Shown here in pieces: positions 23,977 to 36,931 of a stretch of DNA of 64,000 nt; the stretch's first letter is position 1, and every line of letters begins with the position of its first letter. Below the pieces are notes generated by a model. It saw only the letters and a list, made by a program, of their open reading frames with translations, was not told the DNA's origin and ran no database searches. The stretch lies in NCBI GenBank assembly GCA_963691815.1, contig OY829648.1, positions 16,032,021 to 16,096,020 on the forward strand, in the 5' to 3' direction. The position numbers and the translations under genes are program-made. Source of the stretch: Echiichthys vipera (taxonomy: Eukaryota; Chordata; Actinopteri; Perciformes; Trachinidae).

Positions 23977-26721
23977 TATATGCAGTGGCACTAAGACATA
24001 CACACACACATGCACGCTCCTCTCTGTTTTGAATTGAGTTTATATGAAGTGAAACTTTCAAACATTTCCGTCAATGATCCTTGTCTGGGGAGGATTTGGC
24101 TTGCCTGGCACGCTGGTGCTCTGCATTTTAGCCATACAACTGTTGTACATGGCTTTGTGGTGTTTTTTTAAGTACCAAGTTTGTAGTGCTGCCCCTCAAA
24201 GGAAACATGGCATGTTCTTCACAATACCTGACGCTGCGCATCATTGTCCTTTTTAAAACCAAAGTAGTTCCACAGAACCGACGTGCTGTTTTTTTTCAGG
24301 ACAAAAGTCTCAGCTGTATCAATTTCCGACTGTTCTGTCGAGCTTGTGGCCATTACGCCGCAGGTTAAAGTGCAGCGTGACTGATGCTTGTTCTTGAAAC
24401 CGAGTGCTCCACTCGCTTGCGTATCATGTGACCAGTGTAATCACGCCCCTTGCAGTTAGAAAATTGCATTTGATGATATCATGATATTAGCGCAAATTAA
24501 TTGCAATTAATCATTCAGCCCTAATTTGAAGTTGTGTGCTGCAGTGGAGATGCGGATAGTTGTCGTCTCCCTGATGAAGCAAACTCCGCAAACCAGGCCT
24601 ATCACTTCCTGGAGCTGCAGAGCCCATAGCCCAAGTACATATATTCCTCGATGACAAAAGAGAACAGAAATAGGTTATTAATCCGGTCATTCATCCTCCA
24701 GTGACAGACTCACGCAAGAAATCTGCTCCTACAGCTGAGAGAGGCTCGCTCCAGAAGCCTCGGGCTACAGTTGTTCTGACACTCTTACCCATTAGCCTGG
24801 CATCGTATCCATGTGGGTTCCTAAATTACTGAGGAGATTTAAACACCTTCTCATCTCCTGTGTCCCTCAGACCTTTCATGTACAGGATGAAGTATACAGT
24901 ATTTATACTTTTCATTAACACAGCAGTGTAAGAGAATGACTTGATAGTGTTTTGAGGTCAGTTTTTTCAAAAATATACATCATCATTAAAGGATAAGCCT
25001 AATGTTAATTTATACATTTTTTTTAATTGTTAACACATCAAGTGAAAAGACCAAAACCAACAATAGTTAAGTCCGTCTCACAGTACTGTTTGACAGTTCC
25101 TACTGATGATGTACATCTTTAAAATGGGTCATGCAAATATACTTTAAAGTCCCACTAAAACACATTTTTAAATATTTAAAAACTACTCTACAATGATAAT
25201 ATATTCCTGCATAGAAAGTAACAAAAAAAAAAACTCAAATGGAGCTGGAGACACATCTACTCTTTCTCCCTCATTTAGGAATCTTGCATCTAGCCTCACA
25301 TACTCACAGTATGCTGAGACTATTCAGTAACAACGTTCAAGTTTCTACCAGACGCTGACGAGCAGGGCTGAGGTCAAAGAGTAGCGTGCTAACGCTCATC
25401 AAGATGACTGAAGGCACTGGAGAGTCAACCACCGGCCTACATGTTTGCGGTGGCTTCAGACAGGAGGCGGCGTGGGCGGATCTCCGACTCGCGGAATGGT
25501 GGCTGCAAACTCACGGAATACCGGATGGATGGACACGGCGCCAGTGCTGCCTGCCCTCTGACCTAATGTTAGTGATCTGCAACTAAGTTATAGTTTGAGC
25601 GTCCTGAATCAGTGTCAATCAAACCCACACTCAGATGAGGATTATGTTGTGCTTTAGTATTGGCGACTAGCAGAAGTATCACGATTGGTTTATTTACTAG
25701 TGACGTTCCAACTAAAGCTTGCCCAAATATATATGAATTTCAAATCTCCTCCTTAAGGGGAGGATTGTGAAAACACCTGCTCAGATAAAAGCCACTATAG
25801 TCTATGTCAGACATTTTAGGACAGAATCAGAAGGAAAAAATATTGTATTTGCATTGTGCCCTGGTTCAGGATGCTATTTTTAACAGTGGATTAATACATA
25901 TTAGGTGTTAAAGGGAGTATTTAAGGTAGCAGAACAGTGTATGTGCGATTTACACAAAATAAACTGTGTTCATGGAATTGAGGGAGCATGCAGTGTAACA
26001 GTATGTTTTTAAGCTCCATGGCACAGAGAAATAAGCTACATGAGGGTTTTGACAGCACATAAAATACTTCATAGAAGGATCAAATCCAGCTCTCACTAAG
26101 CTGTAGTGTCACTAGATTACTGGTGTAAAATATTCAGCGTCTACCAAAACATCAATGTTTTCAATTTATCATCCTAATTATAAGTTTCAGTGTGTGTGAC
26201 GGGTCATTTGAAGGCTGAAGTACAGCCTGTGTCCATTACGTCTGTAATCAGCAGAGTAACACTGCTCCAGTGTTGTTGATGTTGTTTAAAAGATTGGCTC
26301 TAAAGTAATTATACTGATAGCTGCATTGAACGCCCTTGAATGTGAAGATAAAAGTATTCAAAAATACAATTCAGGACTTAATTTTCTTTTAGCAGATTTC
26401 AAGTAATCTGAATGCATGATTATTACAGTAATAGTATTGATGGTGTTTAAATACATACAGAATACAGTTAGTAATACTAGTAAGATCACACTATGAAAAG
26501 TTAATAACCTGCATTGACAATGTGTCAAATGTGTTATTATTTATTTGTGGGCCTTTGACAGACATTCTATATTGGCTGAGGTGGATGGCATAGCCTATGT
26601 TACTTTACTCTGCGTGAATTAGTGAATTTCAGCCTAACCTCGTTGAAACAGAGCAGCTAGTATTGGTAGCAAGAGCGGTGATTAAGCCGACTGCCGAAAT
26701 GTCACTACACCTTTCTCTCAG

Positions 26722-26722
<1 letters not shown>

Positions 26723-26810
<88 letters not shown>
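26723..26810. repeat. (TG)44 microsatellite
   Basis: It is 88 bp of pure TG, followed by a mixed GC/GT alternating purine-pyrimidine stretch to about 26850. Confidence 0.98.
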
Positions 26811-26814
<4 letters not shown>

Positions 26815-29800
26815 CGCGTGTGCATGTGTGTATGTGTGTGCGTGTGTGTGAGAAACACAGAGATCAAAGGAGAGAAGACAAAGAAGAACGACCGTAGATG
26901 ACAGAAAAATGCCGCTCTCACACTAAGCTGAAAATGGGAACGCTGCATTGCAACATGTGTCTTTCCCTTAATTTAAGGCATTCATTTTTAAAGATTCTGT
27001 TATTCTACATTGTTGAAAAGTAAAAAAATCAAAAAATCCCGAAATTGAAAACCGAATACCTACCCAGCTAACCAATATATCCAGCCCGAGCTCTTTTTTG
27101 GTAATAAAGTCAATTATCATCGGCGTGACGTTGCGCAGACAGAGCATGAGATTCAACTATGAAGCTGTACAGGCAGCGAGCTGCAGACACACCAGCAGTC
27201 TGAGAAGCCAATTATTCCCAGTTTCAGAGGCTGTGAGAAGGCTTCAGTAATTATCGAAAAACTGTGCTTGTTCAGTTGCTGAAAAGCTGCATATACTCTA
27301 GAACAATTTGTACCCATTGAGTACCAAGGCTAATTAACGTCAGCCTTACATTTGAAAGAAAGTTTTTTTTTCTAGTCATCCATTTATGAAAGCCACTTTG
27401 ACGCACCACCTTAACTTCAAAAGTATTTCAAGCAGCTGCGACACAAGCTTTCCCACCGCTGAAAGGAAACCGAAGTTCGAGGGACCTTGAGTGGTGCGCA
27501 TCTTCCTGTGAGTACGTATATTTAAAATGTCAGCTTCAAAAGACTGGCTTTCTGAGACATAATGGGAGCAAGATAACAGCTATATTTACTAAAGTGATGT
27601 GATGCAAAATTACCACACTGCCACACAAACACTGATTTGCCTAAATACACAATACACGCAGTGAGCACACACATACACGCACACACATATAAACACTCCA
27701 AAGCATAAATGCACACACACCACATCTGACACACAAATCTTTCACTAAATCTGGGAAGTCTACTCTCGCCAGACAATGCTATTAAGCCTCTGCAGTTTAA
27801 AAAAAAGTCCTGTATTTAGTCTACGTGAGTAAAATGCTGCGAGGCACAACATCACATGTCCACTCCGTGAAAATGAATTACGCAAACTAACAAATCAGGA
27901 TCAGAATGTGACTGCAGACATACCGTATATACGAGATTTTGGGATCATACTGGCTAGTCAGAGCTGTCAGAGAAAAGTCTTTTTGTGGGTCACTCTGGGA
28001 TATTAACCACGCCATTCATGTTTTTCTTCACTTTACTAGTGGACCTGGACACCCAAAAGGATCACCAGAGGGATCATTAAAACCGGTGACCTGTTTCCGG
28101 CTTATTGTTGCAGGATAATGGCTTGGACAAAATGGAACTGGGGAACCATAACAGAGACAGCCAGACACGTGAAGTGGAGTCACAAAGGCAAACAGGATTG
28201 CAGACGTAGGAGGGGAAAAAGCTTGCAGTTTTAAGAGGGTTTGCTGGGTCACCGTTTTTAAATTCCTCTTGTTTTCGATGAAAAGATGAGGTCACAGTTA
28301 CGGCTGTTTAAGCCATCTGAGAGCGATTCTTAATGGCTGCAGGTTCTAGAGGCTGAGCTGTGGTTTCTGTCGAGGTTTTTTCCAGTTTCCTTCGTGCAGG
28401 CGCTGAGAGCAGATATGCCAGAGATCTGTCCCTGTGAATCATCAAGGTTAAAGTGAAGATTGGGAATGATTTGGCATTTGTGTAGTTGGCAGAGACGAGA
28501 GGGAAAGCTAAAAAAATGACCAAAGGTTGAACATTAGACAGTATCTCAGTGAGTGATGCATCTATTACCCTCAAATCTTTATTGGGTCCATATTTTATAT
28601 ATTAATGCCTGTTGAAGTATGTGTTTTCATCTTTGTATTCGCATCTCTTTTGTTGAAGATTGTGGAACAGATCCACAAAATGAGTGTGCGTGTGTGGAAA
28701 AAAACACACAGCAGACCATTATGCAGAGAAATCTCATGTTGAGTTTTTTGGCTTCTGTTCAACACATGGACGGTTTTGACTATTCACAATTTTCAGAAAT
28801 ACAAGGTCGGCCTCCTCATTACACAAATGGATTATCAAACAACTGTGAGACAAAGTGGAGATGGAGATTTAAAATGGAGAGAAGTGACACTGACACAAGA
28901 TGGGGCAAAAAGCAAAAGCTCTTTAAAAGAGCAAGGTGCATGTAATTACAGCACCGGGCAGCACATTGCCGAGTGAAGGCGCACCTTGGCAACGGCAAAG
29001 GCAGGGAGGTGAGCAAGAAAGGAGCGGAATAATGGTGTGAAGATTATAAAGAGATCTGTGAGAGAAGGAGTAGGGCCAAAGGAAGGACGGCAAATTAGAT
29101 GATGAAAAAGACGAATACAAACAAAGACAAAGAGGCGACTCAGAAAGTCTTTGAGCAGGTATGGATAAGGCAAAACATCGAGGTCTAGTTGGCAGAGGCT
29201 CCAGTCATACTACCCCCCACCCCCAACACTGATGCTCAGCTAGACTAATAGGCAGTGTGAGTCAGTGGCTTTGTCTCCTGTCTCCTAGGCTGCCTGGAGG
29301 GGCCGTATTGATAATATCCCAGCCTGCAAGGCTCAATCCATCCCCTGGGGCGCTCAGCAGCAAGTGGATGAAGAGTCCCTGGACGGTCTTTTGGCTCCAC
29401 AGCTAGACACTGCAGCTAGAGGAAGAGATCTGAACACGATAGAAGGCAGGTACGTGCACACACACACACACACAAACGGGCACACTGCCCGGACGTCTTC
29501 CCCACACCTCATTTATTCTCATTTTGAGTCTCAGCTCTCACACTCACTGCAGAGCGAGGGGCAGTGAGCAGTGATCACAGAGGAGGCGAGGAGATGTCTG
29601 AGGGAGGCGATGGGGACAGAATGACAGCCTTACATCGAGGATTGTCCTGTTCGCGTCTCTCCGAGTGTTAATCCAGCCAGCGGAGGTGCAGACCACCGCT
29701 CACACATGCCTGCTCCTCTCCATCTTGTTAGGGGCCAGTTGGGAAAGGAAGTGACTTCCTGCTGTACTACCACCACAGGGCTCGTTCCTTCACATTAATA

Positions 29801-30677
29801 ACTTTACTGCTCAGTTCCATTTGTTACACACACTCAAGACACACACTCAGGGGGAGCCCGGGGCTGTGAATGATGGCCATATGCAGAACTATGCTCATCT
29901 ATAACCCCCTGTGGCTGGAACAACGTACAGTAGGCTCCTTGAGTGTTGAAACCAAGGTTAAGATTTGGAATTGGTGCACTGCAGCCTGATTCAGCGGCTC
30001 TGCTTAGAAGTTAACTCAGCTGGGGGGGGGGGGCAAGGGTTCATAAAGGTTTGTGAAGTGGGTTTATAGGTAGAAGGTCACTGGTTTGAATTTATGTGTG
30101 AGTGTGTGTAAGTATCTTGCAGCGAAGGTGAACAAGGAACTCGCTGCCCTGTTCAAGCAGCCACTATGAGACGTCATGTGTCCGATCTGCAGCCAAACAG
30201 CATCCAGCGGTCACTACACAGCTCCCAGCTGTGAAAGTGCGTTAATATGCGAATGTGAAACAAAGAAGGGTTGGAAAAGCACGCACGCTCAGCACAACCC
30301 TTCCCCCGGTAAATAGAGGTACAAAACAAACAAACAAACCAAAATAACAAGATAGCTGATGGGTGGATCAAAGAAGAATCACTGGAGGACTCGCACTCAG
30401 GCAAACCAGAGCAACACCGGCTCACCATTAAAATTCAAACAGGGCAAACCGAGGGAGACTGATACACAATTATTGGTGTGTGCGATTGTGTGTGTATTTT
30501 GCCATGAAGCAAACATAATGGAAGGTTATCCTTTTCCATCACACAGGATGCAACATTTCCTTGTTAGTTTGTTGATTAATGTCACCTTTTGTGCCCGTTG
30601 ACGAAAGACGGAAACGTGACGACCTCTGCACAAATAAACACACACATATCACCTTGAATTAGCTCCATGTCCAGAAG

Positions 30678-30818
<141 letters not shown>

Positions 30819-31230
30819 CGCAAACCATGGTTGCAATGAGATGTTTTATCAGGAAAAAGATATGCACATTTTTTCCAGTGTGCCTTGTATGTTTGGATCA
30901 AACTGACTTGAATGTGCTGGTCTTGTTGATGTGTGCTTGTAGAGTTGTCTGTGTTATGGTTAGTGTGAAGCTATATAATAGTGCTGCATGTAATTTAATG
31001 TCTTAGTGTCTGTTGACTGTTCTGTGGGTACCAGCCCAGTGACTGTAAGTGGAAAATAGCTAATAGCTCATTTTGAGATCAGTGTTTTATGCATGGTCCT
31101 AAAGAATAATATTAATACTATATGTCATTTACTACCACAAATGTAATTACATCATTTATTCAAAGCTTGAAGAGACAATATCAGCTGGTTTTTCGGTCAA
31201 ATACTTTCAATAGAAACACAAATCAGAATA

Positions 31231-31870
31231 GAGATGCAACTAACTGTTATTTTCATTAAACTGAAAATCCATTTCTGAATTAATTGTTTAGTCCACTGGT
31301 TCTCAAACTGGGGTACTTGCACCACTGGTGATACTCAAGCTCTCTGTGGTGGTACGTGAAAGAATCCCCAAAATAAATAAAAAGGAAACATTAATTACTA
31401 AATTAATATAGTACTAAGAAAATAATTAAACGTTTAAGATCTTTGAAATGTAATTTAAAATAAGTTTAGCATTATTTTTGTTTCAATATCAGCCTGTTAT
31501 GAGTCACGCTCATGAGTTACAAGCCAAACTGTGATGGCAAGAGAGTAAGCAGAGGTAAAATGATTGGTTTGAAAACACTGACATGTCAGATCTGATGCTA
31601 CTGTACCCCTTCATACAGTCTGGCTCTGGCTGAAGACAGTCAAGAATAAATAATCTTCTGATTAGGAATAAACCTGCCTGTCCATAGCTGAATAGTGTTT
31701 TTTATCATTGGTCTTAGTGGTGGTAGTTGAGAGGGCCTGATATTTTCTGAGGTGGTATGTCATGTACAAGGTTTGAGAACCACTGGTTTAGTCTAAATGA
31801 AAGGTCAGATGATGTTGAAATGCTCATTATAATTTCCCAGAGCCCGATGACGCATATTCAAATGTCTTCT
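31231..31870. mobile_element. Older interspersed repeat split by the hAT insertion
   Basis: The left part starts atgcaactaactgttattttc and the right part resumes at gtttagtctaaatgaaagg, running through tttcccagagcccgatgacg. Both belong to a repeat I know from percomorph genomes that begins GGGCTGCAACTAACGATT. A related copy lies at 37211-37545. The 492-bp hAT element interrupts it at gtttagtc. The right end is not clear. Confidence 0.6.
31294..31785. mobile_element. 492-bp hAT-like non-autonomous element with a perfect 8-bp TSD
   Basis: The termini are CACTGGTTCTCAAAC on the left and, in reverse complement, CAGTGGTTCTCAAAC on the right, 14 of 15 matching. The flanks are GTTTAGTC at 31286-31293 and again at 31786-31793, an exact 8-bp duplication. 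Ends of the form CAGTGGTTCTCAA belong to hAT (Charlie-like) elements. There is no coding frame of note. Confidence 0.92.
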
Positions 31871-31989
31871 TTGGTTCAAGATACTTTAGTTTAGAAACTG
31901 AGCCTATAAAGGAGCTGTCAGGACTTCTGTACAGTTTTGATGCCACAACTTTACTATTCTACTTGGTAGAAAGTGTTACTACAGGGCCG

Positions 31990-32230
31990 TTACTTTAGTC
32001 TTTTCTTGACTGCAATGAGGGGCCAAGAGCGCAGTTGTGGAAGACCCGGATACACTGACCTACCCGAGCAGACTCTGCTTTTTTCGGAAGAGACAGGCGC
32101 GGAACGTTTCAGTCAGAGGGTGAATAGGGGTATATTTAGACACACAGGATGAGAAAAATAAAGTGTTTTTTGAACATTAACGCATGTAAACATGTTCTTG
32201 TAAAAACCTAAAAAAACAAGTATGAACCTT
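31990..32230 (-). repeat. Percomorph interspersed repeat, copy 2
   Basis: In reverse complement it shows the same ordered blocks as copy 1: tgttcaaaaaacactttat, attcaccctctgactgaaac and gcgcctgtctctt. It ends about 50 bp before the SINE at 32291. Confidence 0.65.
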
Positions 32231-32290
32231 GCAACACAACATCTCAAAGCCCAAAGTGATGTATTTATTTGCGTCTTCTGTCTTAACACA

Positions 32291-32623
32291 GACGGCACGG
32301 TGTTGTGGTGGTTAGCACTGTCACCCACAGCAAGAGGGTTCCAGGTTCGAATCGCGGCTGGGGCCCTTCTGTTTGGAGTTTGCATGTTCTCCCCGTGTAT
32401 GTGTGGGTTTTCTCCGGGTTCTCCGGCTTCCTCCCACAGTCCAAAGACGTGCACATTGATGACTCTAAATTGCCCGTAGGTGTGAATGTGAGTGTGAATG
32501 GTTGTCTGTCTCTGTTTGTCTCTATGTGTCCTGCAATAGGCTGGCGTCCTGTACAGGGTGTAACCCGGCTCCAGCCCTCCGCGACCCCAATAGGGACAAG
32601 CAGTTGAAGATGGATGGATGGAG
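32291..32623 (+). mobile_element. tRNA-related SINE-like repeat with an 11-bp TSD
   Basis: It begins gacggcacggtgttgtggtgg, has a B-box-like ggttcgaatc near 32345, and ends in a (GGAT)n tail. The 11-bp flank gtcttaacaca is exact at 32280-32290 and 32624-32634, as expected for LINE-type target-primed insertion. The middle contains the phrase cctcccacagtccaaagacg, which is common in many fish genomes. Confidence 0.88.
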
Positions 32624-34819
32624 GTCTTAACACAATAGTTCCCAAATGACACCTCTTCATAGTGGCTGATATTTTTTCCATGTGCACCAAACAAGTTCAA
32701 GCAAGCTCCGGTCTAACCAACAGTCTACATTTGAGAAGCTGAAACCAGATGTTTGTCATCTGTGTTCGATAAATTACTTAAACTGATATTAAAAATCTTT
32801 ATTAATGTTATGACGATCTACTTATGAATTAGTGGACTCATCATTTTGGTATTAGTCCAAATTCAGGTCTACAAGAAAACATAATTTTAATAAAACACAT
32901 TTCCCTAACTGTGTTACACTTGTATGCGTACTTAAATGAAATATAGAGCCACCATGTGAATTAAACCGATAAACAACCAGAAATCAAATTTTAATCATTT
33001 TACACCCTGCTTTAAAAATATATAAAAATATTTTGTAGTTGATGACTTTGCAGAGAAAATGAAAATTGGGTGCAGAGTATATTTGTGGTAAATAACCCGA
33101 GCCACTGGGACCAACTGAGTGAAGACCATCCAGGCTCCTCAGTGTGCCTGTTTTTATCTGTTGGTTTATGTGTCAGTTACATGCAGGACCCCTGCTGAGA
33201 GCAAAGATGTCGTAAACGAGGCGCCACAGATAATGTATTGCAGCGGGTGTCACTGAATGTGTCCCTTTGAGAATACGCATTAAACACACAAACACACAAA
33301 TTTCAGGACACACAGGCAGGTGTGAGGCCTGGAAAACTAATAAAACACAGCAGTGAACACATATGAACATGCTACACACACAGCACAGTACATGCTGCCA
33401 TTACACACACAGTGGGGCGGAAAGATACATAATCCTGCACATACACTCTTTTTATACACAGGCTGTACACAGGCAATATCTGTCTGATAAGAAAGGTCAC
33501 TTTTGTCATTTGAAAGCACACGAACCACTACAGGCTCCACTTTTAAAGCTTCACTAGAGAGGAAAAGGAGGGCAGCCGAACCTCTGGACACCTCACTCAG
33601 CCAGTCATAATTACAGAACAAATCACACTGCTCTTTCCCTCTATGTCATTTGAAACAGTGGATTAAGAGGGACAAAAAAAAAAAGCAGATTTTTTGAAGC
33701 TGGGCCATCTGTGTTTGCTGCGAGAGCTGTGTGTGTGTGTGTCTGTGTGTGTGTTTCCTTATCTCATCTGAACCATCCACCTCTCTCTCATAGCTCCCAG
33801 TCGCTCCAAGCCGGAGAGGTCGGCTCAGGGCCCTGAAACTGGGTCGAAGGGGTGTTTGTTTAAAAAAGAAAAGGCTGGACACTGGCTGCAAAGCTGCCTG
33901 GACCACGTGCAGGTAAGGGAGGAAGGGATCGAGCGATTGATGGGATGGGGCCGAGGAGAGTGACGAGTGGAAAGGTCAGGACAGAACAGCGCAGCCCCGT
34001 TGCTGAGGGAGATGTTTTTGGACAGCAGGCCGGGGTCGCAGCGCCCAGACTGTCAGCCTCCACTCTCATCTGGTTGCAGGGGCCAAGGCGAAGGCCAGAG
34101 AGCCTCAAGGTCACACCCTAAGAACTCTTCTGCTGACAGAAAGAGGGAAGGAGACAGATATGGAGGGGTGGAAAGGTCACAAGAACCTGGATGCCATGAT
34201 GCTGTTACAGGTCTAAATAAAAACTGACTTTGTTTCTTTTTGAGCTTAGGCGTGTGCACACACGATTGGCTTTCAGGTCAAGATGGAACAAGGAAGGGTT
34301 GCTGGGTACGCACTCTCATTTCGGAGGCGAGTGACAGTTCAGGGGTGTCACCTGTCCACAGGGGCCTCTGGTGTGAAACACGATACCACTCAGAGGCTGA
34401 CCCAGATATCCTGAGAGCTGCTCAAGTCACGGATATCAGGTGGACAGGAAGTTTTAAAACCCATTAGAGATCGACAGCACTCAAATGCAAAGTTCCGCTT
34501 GATTCTGCCTATTCATTCATTTATTTATTTGTTTGTTTCACAGCTCATAATTCTATCAATACTCTATCAGGTAGAAAATAAAAATAACACTTAAGATTAT
34601 TGAAGTTGTCCCATCAAAGTGCTACTTTCTGCATTGTAACAGAACATTTGTTAATGGGCTGCAAAGAAACTATAATTCGACAAAAAAAAGTTGAATAATA
34701 ATTCTATAGGTTCACAGGCTGTTATAGCCTTTTAACAGGAAAGTTACCTTGAACTTGGCTACATGAGCGTGTGCTGCATTTCATCCTCATTACCTTTTAT
34801 GCAACAGCGCAATACAGCT

Positions 34820-34859
34820 GGGACAGGCGCTAAAACAGTGAGTTTCAGACAGAGGGTGA

Positions 34860-34901
<42 letters not shown>

Positions 34902-34965
34902 TTTAACATTAAAGCATATGAACATGTAATAGAAAACCAAATATCCAGAAATATCGAACCTTTAA
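34820..34965 (-). repeat. Percomorph interspersed repeat, copy 3, with an expanded (AT)n tract
   Basis: The blocks gacaggcgctaaaacag, cagacagagggtgaatac and aacattaaagcatatgaac match copy 2. Between the second and third blocks there is a pure (TA)n run at 34864-34893 followed by a T run, where other copies have a short unique stretch. Confidence 0.65.
34864..34893. repeat. (TA)n microsatellite followed by a T run
   Basis: It is 30 bp of TA followed by about 12 T, lying inside the percomorph repeat copy at 34820-34965. Confidence 0.95.
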
Positions 34966-35164
34966 GTATAATTGTTATGTCTGCCTTCTCTTTCAGATAT
35001 CTCTTATGTCTGTCTTTCTGTTACTGTCTTAGAGTGAAGGATTATTCGTGGCTCAGAGATAAATAGAGAGAAACACAATTGTTAAGAAATAAGTTTGGGA
35101 CCACTGACATTTTCTACTTTAAGAAAACAAATGACCAAAAGAGGAAATGCATTTGTTTAAACGT

Positions 35165-36810
35165 TTTATTGCTATGTAAAATTAAAAATCTCATTCCTCC
35201 AATGAAAAAGTCCTACTCTTTAATAACAAAAAAAATCAGGCAAAATAAAAATATTTGGCATTGTGGATCGATGTTCAGTGTTCGGGGAGCATTACATTTG
35301 AGCAGATTTAGCACAGCATTGCTGCAACACTTGTTAGTCAGAGTTGATGTTATAAAATGCACGTTGTATTGTATTGCACACTTTGCCGACAGACTACCAT
35401 CATTAAAGGTCTAGTATCATCTCATGGAGTAGTACACAGAGCCAAGTAAACGTCTAAACACATAACACTGCATTTCACCCTATTAACGTTTAATACTGTA
35501 TTTAACTGAGGTCCTACAGTAGTTTCATGACATTAATCTCAAATAAAACCTGACTGAACACATGAAGTAGATGTGCATATTATTGGCACATCCATGATCT
35601 CCCTGGCACTTGTACCTACAGTGTGGTGGGCAAAAAGGCTGCAGCTGCTCGTCCCACGCAAAATAGCCGCCGTTACTGCCGATGAGCCGAGTCATTCAAC
35701 CTGCTGCACAATCTGTAAGTGATGCAACACATCCTTAATATCCGTACTCCGGACGACAAATCCAAAAGCCTTCTGAGTGAAGCCAATACAAAGACACAAT
35801 AATCAATGACAACACAAAACTTCAAGTATATTCCAAACACAGCTCCTCTGTCTAACCACTACATCAGGGCGAGGGACTAAAATCTAGACATGCATCACTA
35901 CTGTAATGTGCACCCAATTACTCTCTCTGTGACAAACTGCAAAGTGCATATTTAGGAACTGGGTGCTCTCTTAAAACTTAAGTTTGGCTCTTTGCGCTGT
36001 GGCGTCAAAGTCTCGTTCTAAGAGGCAAAGAGGCTTGGCTTTACTACATTGACATTCTAAACATTATGTTGCTTAATAGTGCTGCACTTATTATCACACA
36101 GGTAAAACAGGAAGCATTAGCATTCAAAAGCTAAACATTTTGAGTACTCTGGGCACCACCTCTCTACTGTAAAAACTATAACATAAAGTGACTGTTGAAA
36201 CATTTATAAACATAAAGTCTCTGATATAAATCATGAAATAAATTAAATCCAGACATAAAATAAGCTTTTTGTTGTTGTTTTTTTAACATCCACTTGCTCA
36301 AACAAGGGATCGCTTTGTTGATATCATTCCATATCTGCATTCTGCATCAGCATTCACTGCATTCATGGAATACTTTACAAAATAAGTAAGTACATAAATA
36401 AATAATCCTTGCATCGTTTAGTATTTGTTATACTTCCCTTTTACAGTACCATGACTCGTAACTGTACAGTGAGTAGGTATATTACAGCAATTACAATGAC
36501 AAAAGAGGGGTTAACCCATTGTCTGGTGTTACTGGGGCTAAAGGTACAGGTCAAGGGTACCGGTGGTCTGCTGGTCTAGGCCGGTCCAAACTAATCTAAA
36601 CTGAACAAGGCCCTTTAGCAATCCGAAATCATCTGGCTCTTCTTTGTTGGTCTTCCACGGGAGAATTTGGCGCAGGTTGAGGCTCCAGAGCTGCCTCAAA
36701 TTCAGATCTGCACCGGACTTGCTGAGTTCAGAGTTTGGCTGGGCGAGAGTCAAGGGAGGGAGGCTGAGGTCAAAAGGCAGGTGTCGGAAGCCAGGGTTGC
36801 CACGGTAACC
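35165..36810 (-). other. Probable 3' UTR of the minus-strand gene
   Basis: Downstream of the stop there is unique AT-rich sequence without recognised repeats. An AATAAA hexamer on the minus strand (tttatt at 35165-35170 on the plus strand) lies about 1.64 kb after the stop, and the sequence then becomes A/T-rich. The end point is inferred from that hexamer alone; an earlier or later polyadenylation site is possible. Confidence 0.45.
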
Positions 36811-36931
36811 TCAGAAGTGCCCCATCCTGGCGGCGAAAAGGCTGCTTGCGCGTGGCACAGCCGAGGAGATGCGGCCAAAGCTGGACGAAGGCCACTTCAT
36901 GATGAACTGGGAGGTCACTGGCAGCAGATAC
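36811..36931 (-). CDS. Exon H, terminal coding exon with stop
   Basis: The acceptor is tctgtccag. The first base completes the arginine codon split by the exon G donor, and 39 further codons end at TGA (36813-36811). The C-terminus reads YLLPVTSQF, then KWPSSSFGR, and ends RMGHF. The intron before it, about 7.8 kb, is the longest of the model. The exact match of split codon, open frame and stop supports it as the last coding exon, although exon G lies far away. Confidence 0.85.

Larger units (their letters stand above)
20311..24523. mobile_element. Outer hAT-like non-autonomous element that hosts the LINE and Tc1
   Basis: The left end reads TAGGACTGAACGAT and the right end, in reverse complement, TAGGGCTGAATGATTAATTG, so the first 14 bases match at 12 positions. 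The flanks are atttgaaa (20303-20310) and atttgaag (24524-24531), an 8-bp duplication with one change, as hAT elements make. The element's own sequence is about 20311-20620 plus part of 23980-24523. The rest was inserted later. The TAGGGCTGAACGAT-type end is one I know from abundant fish repeats. No transposase of its own is visible. Confidence 0.75.
32635..35164. other. Intergenic sequence downstream of the gene
   Basis: It is unique sequence plus the third percomorph repeat copy and short GT runs (33727-33755). Frames at 33860-34260 are short, overlap on both strands and show no splice context. Nothing else is supported. Confidence 0.5.

Noticed and set aside
32335..32355. Possible tRNA gene (ggttcgaatc B-box)
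   Set aside because: No cloverleaf can be drawn. The box belongs to the tRNA-related head of a SINE with target duplications.
32113..32700. Minus-strand frame of 195 codons
   Set aside because: It runs through the SINE-like repeat at 32291-32623 and the neighbouring percomorph repeat. The peptide is repeat-derived.
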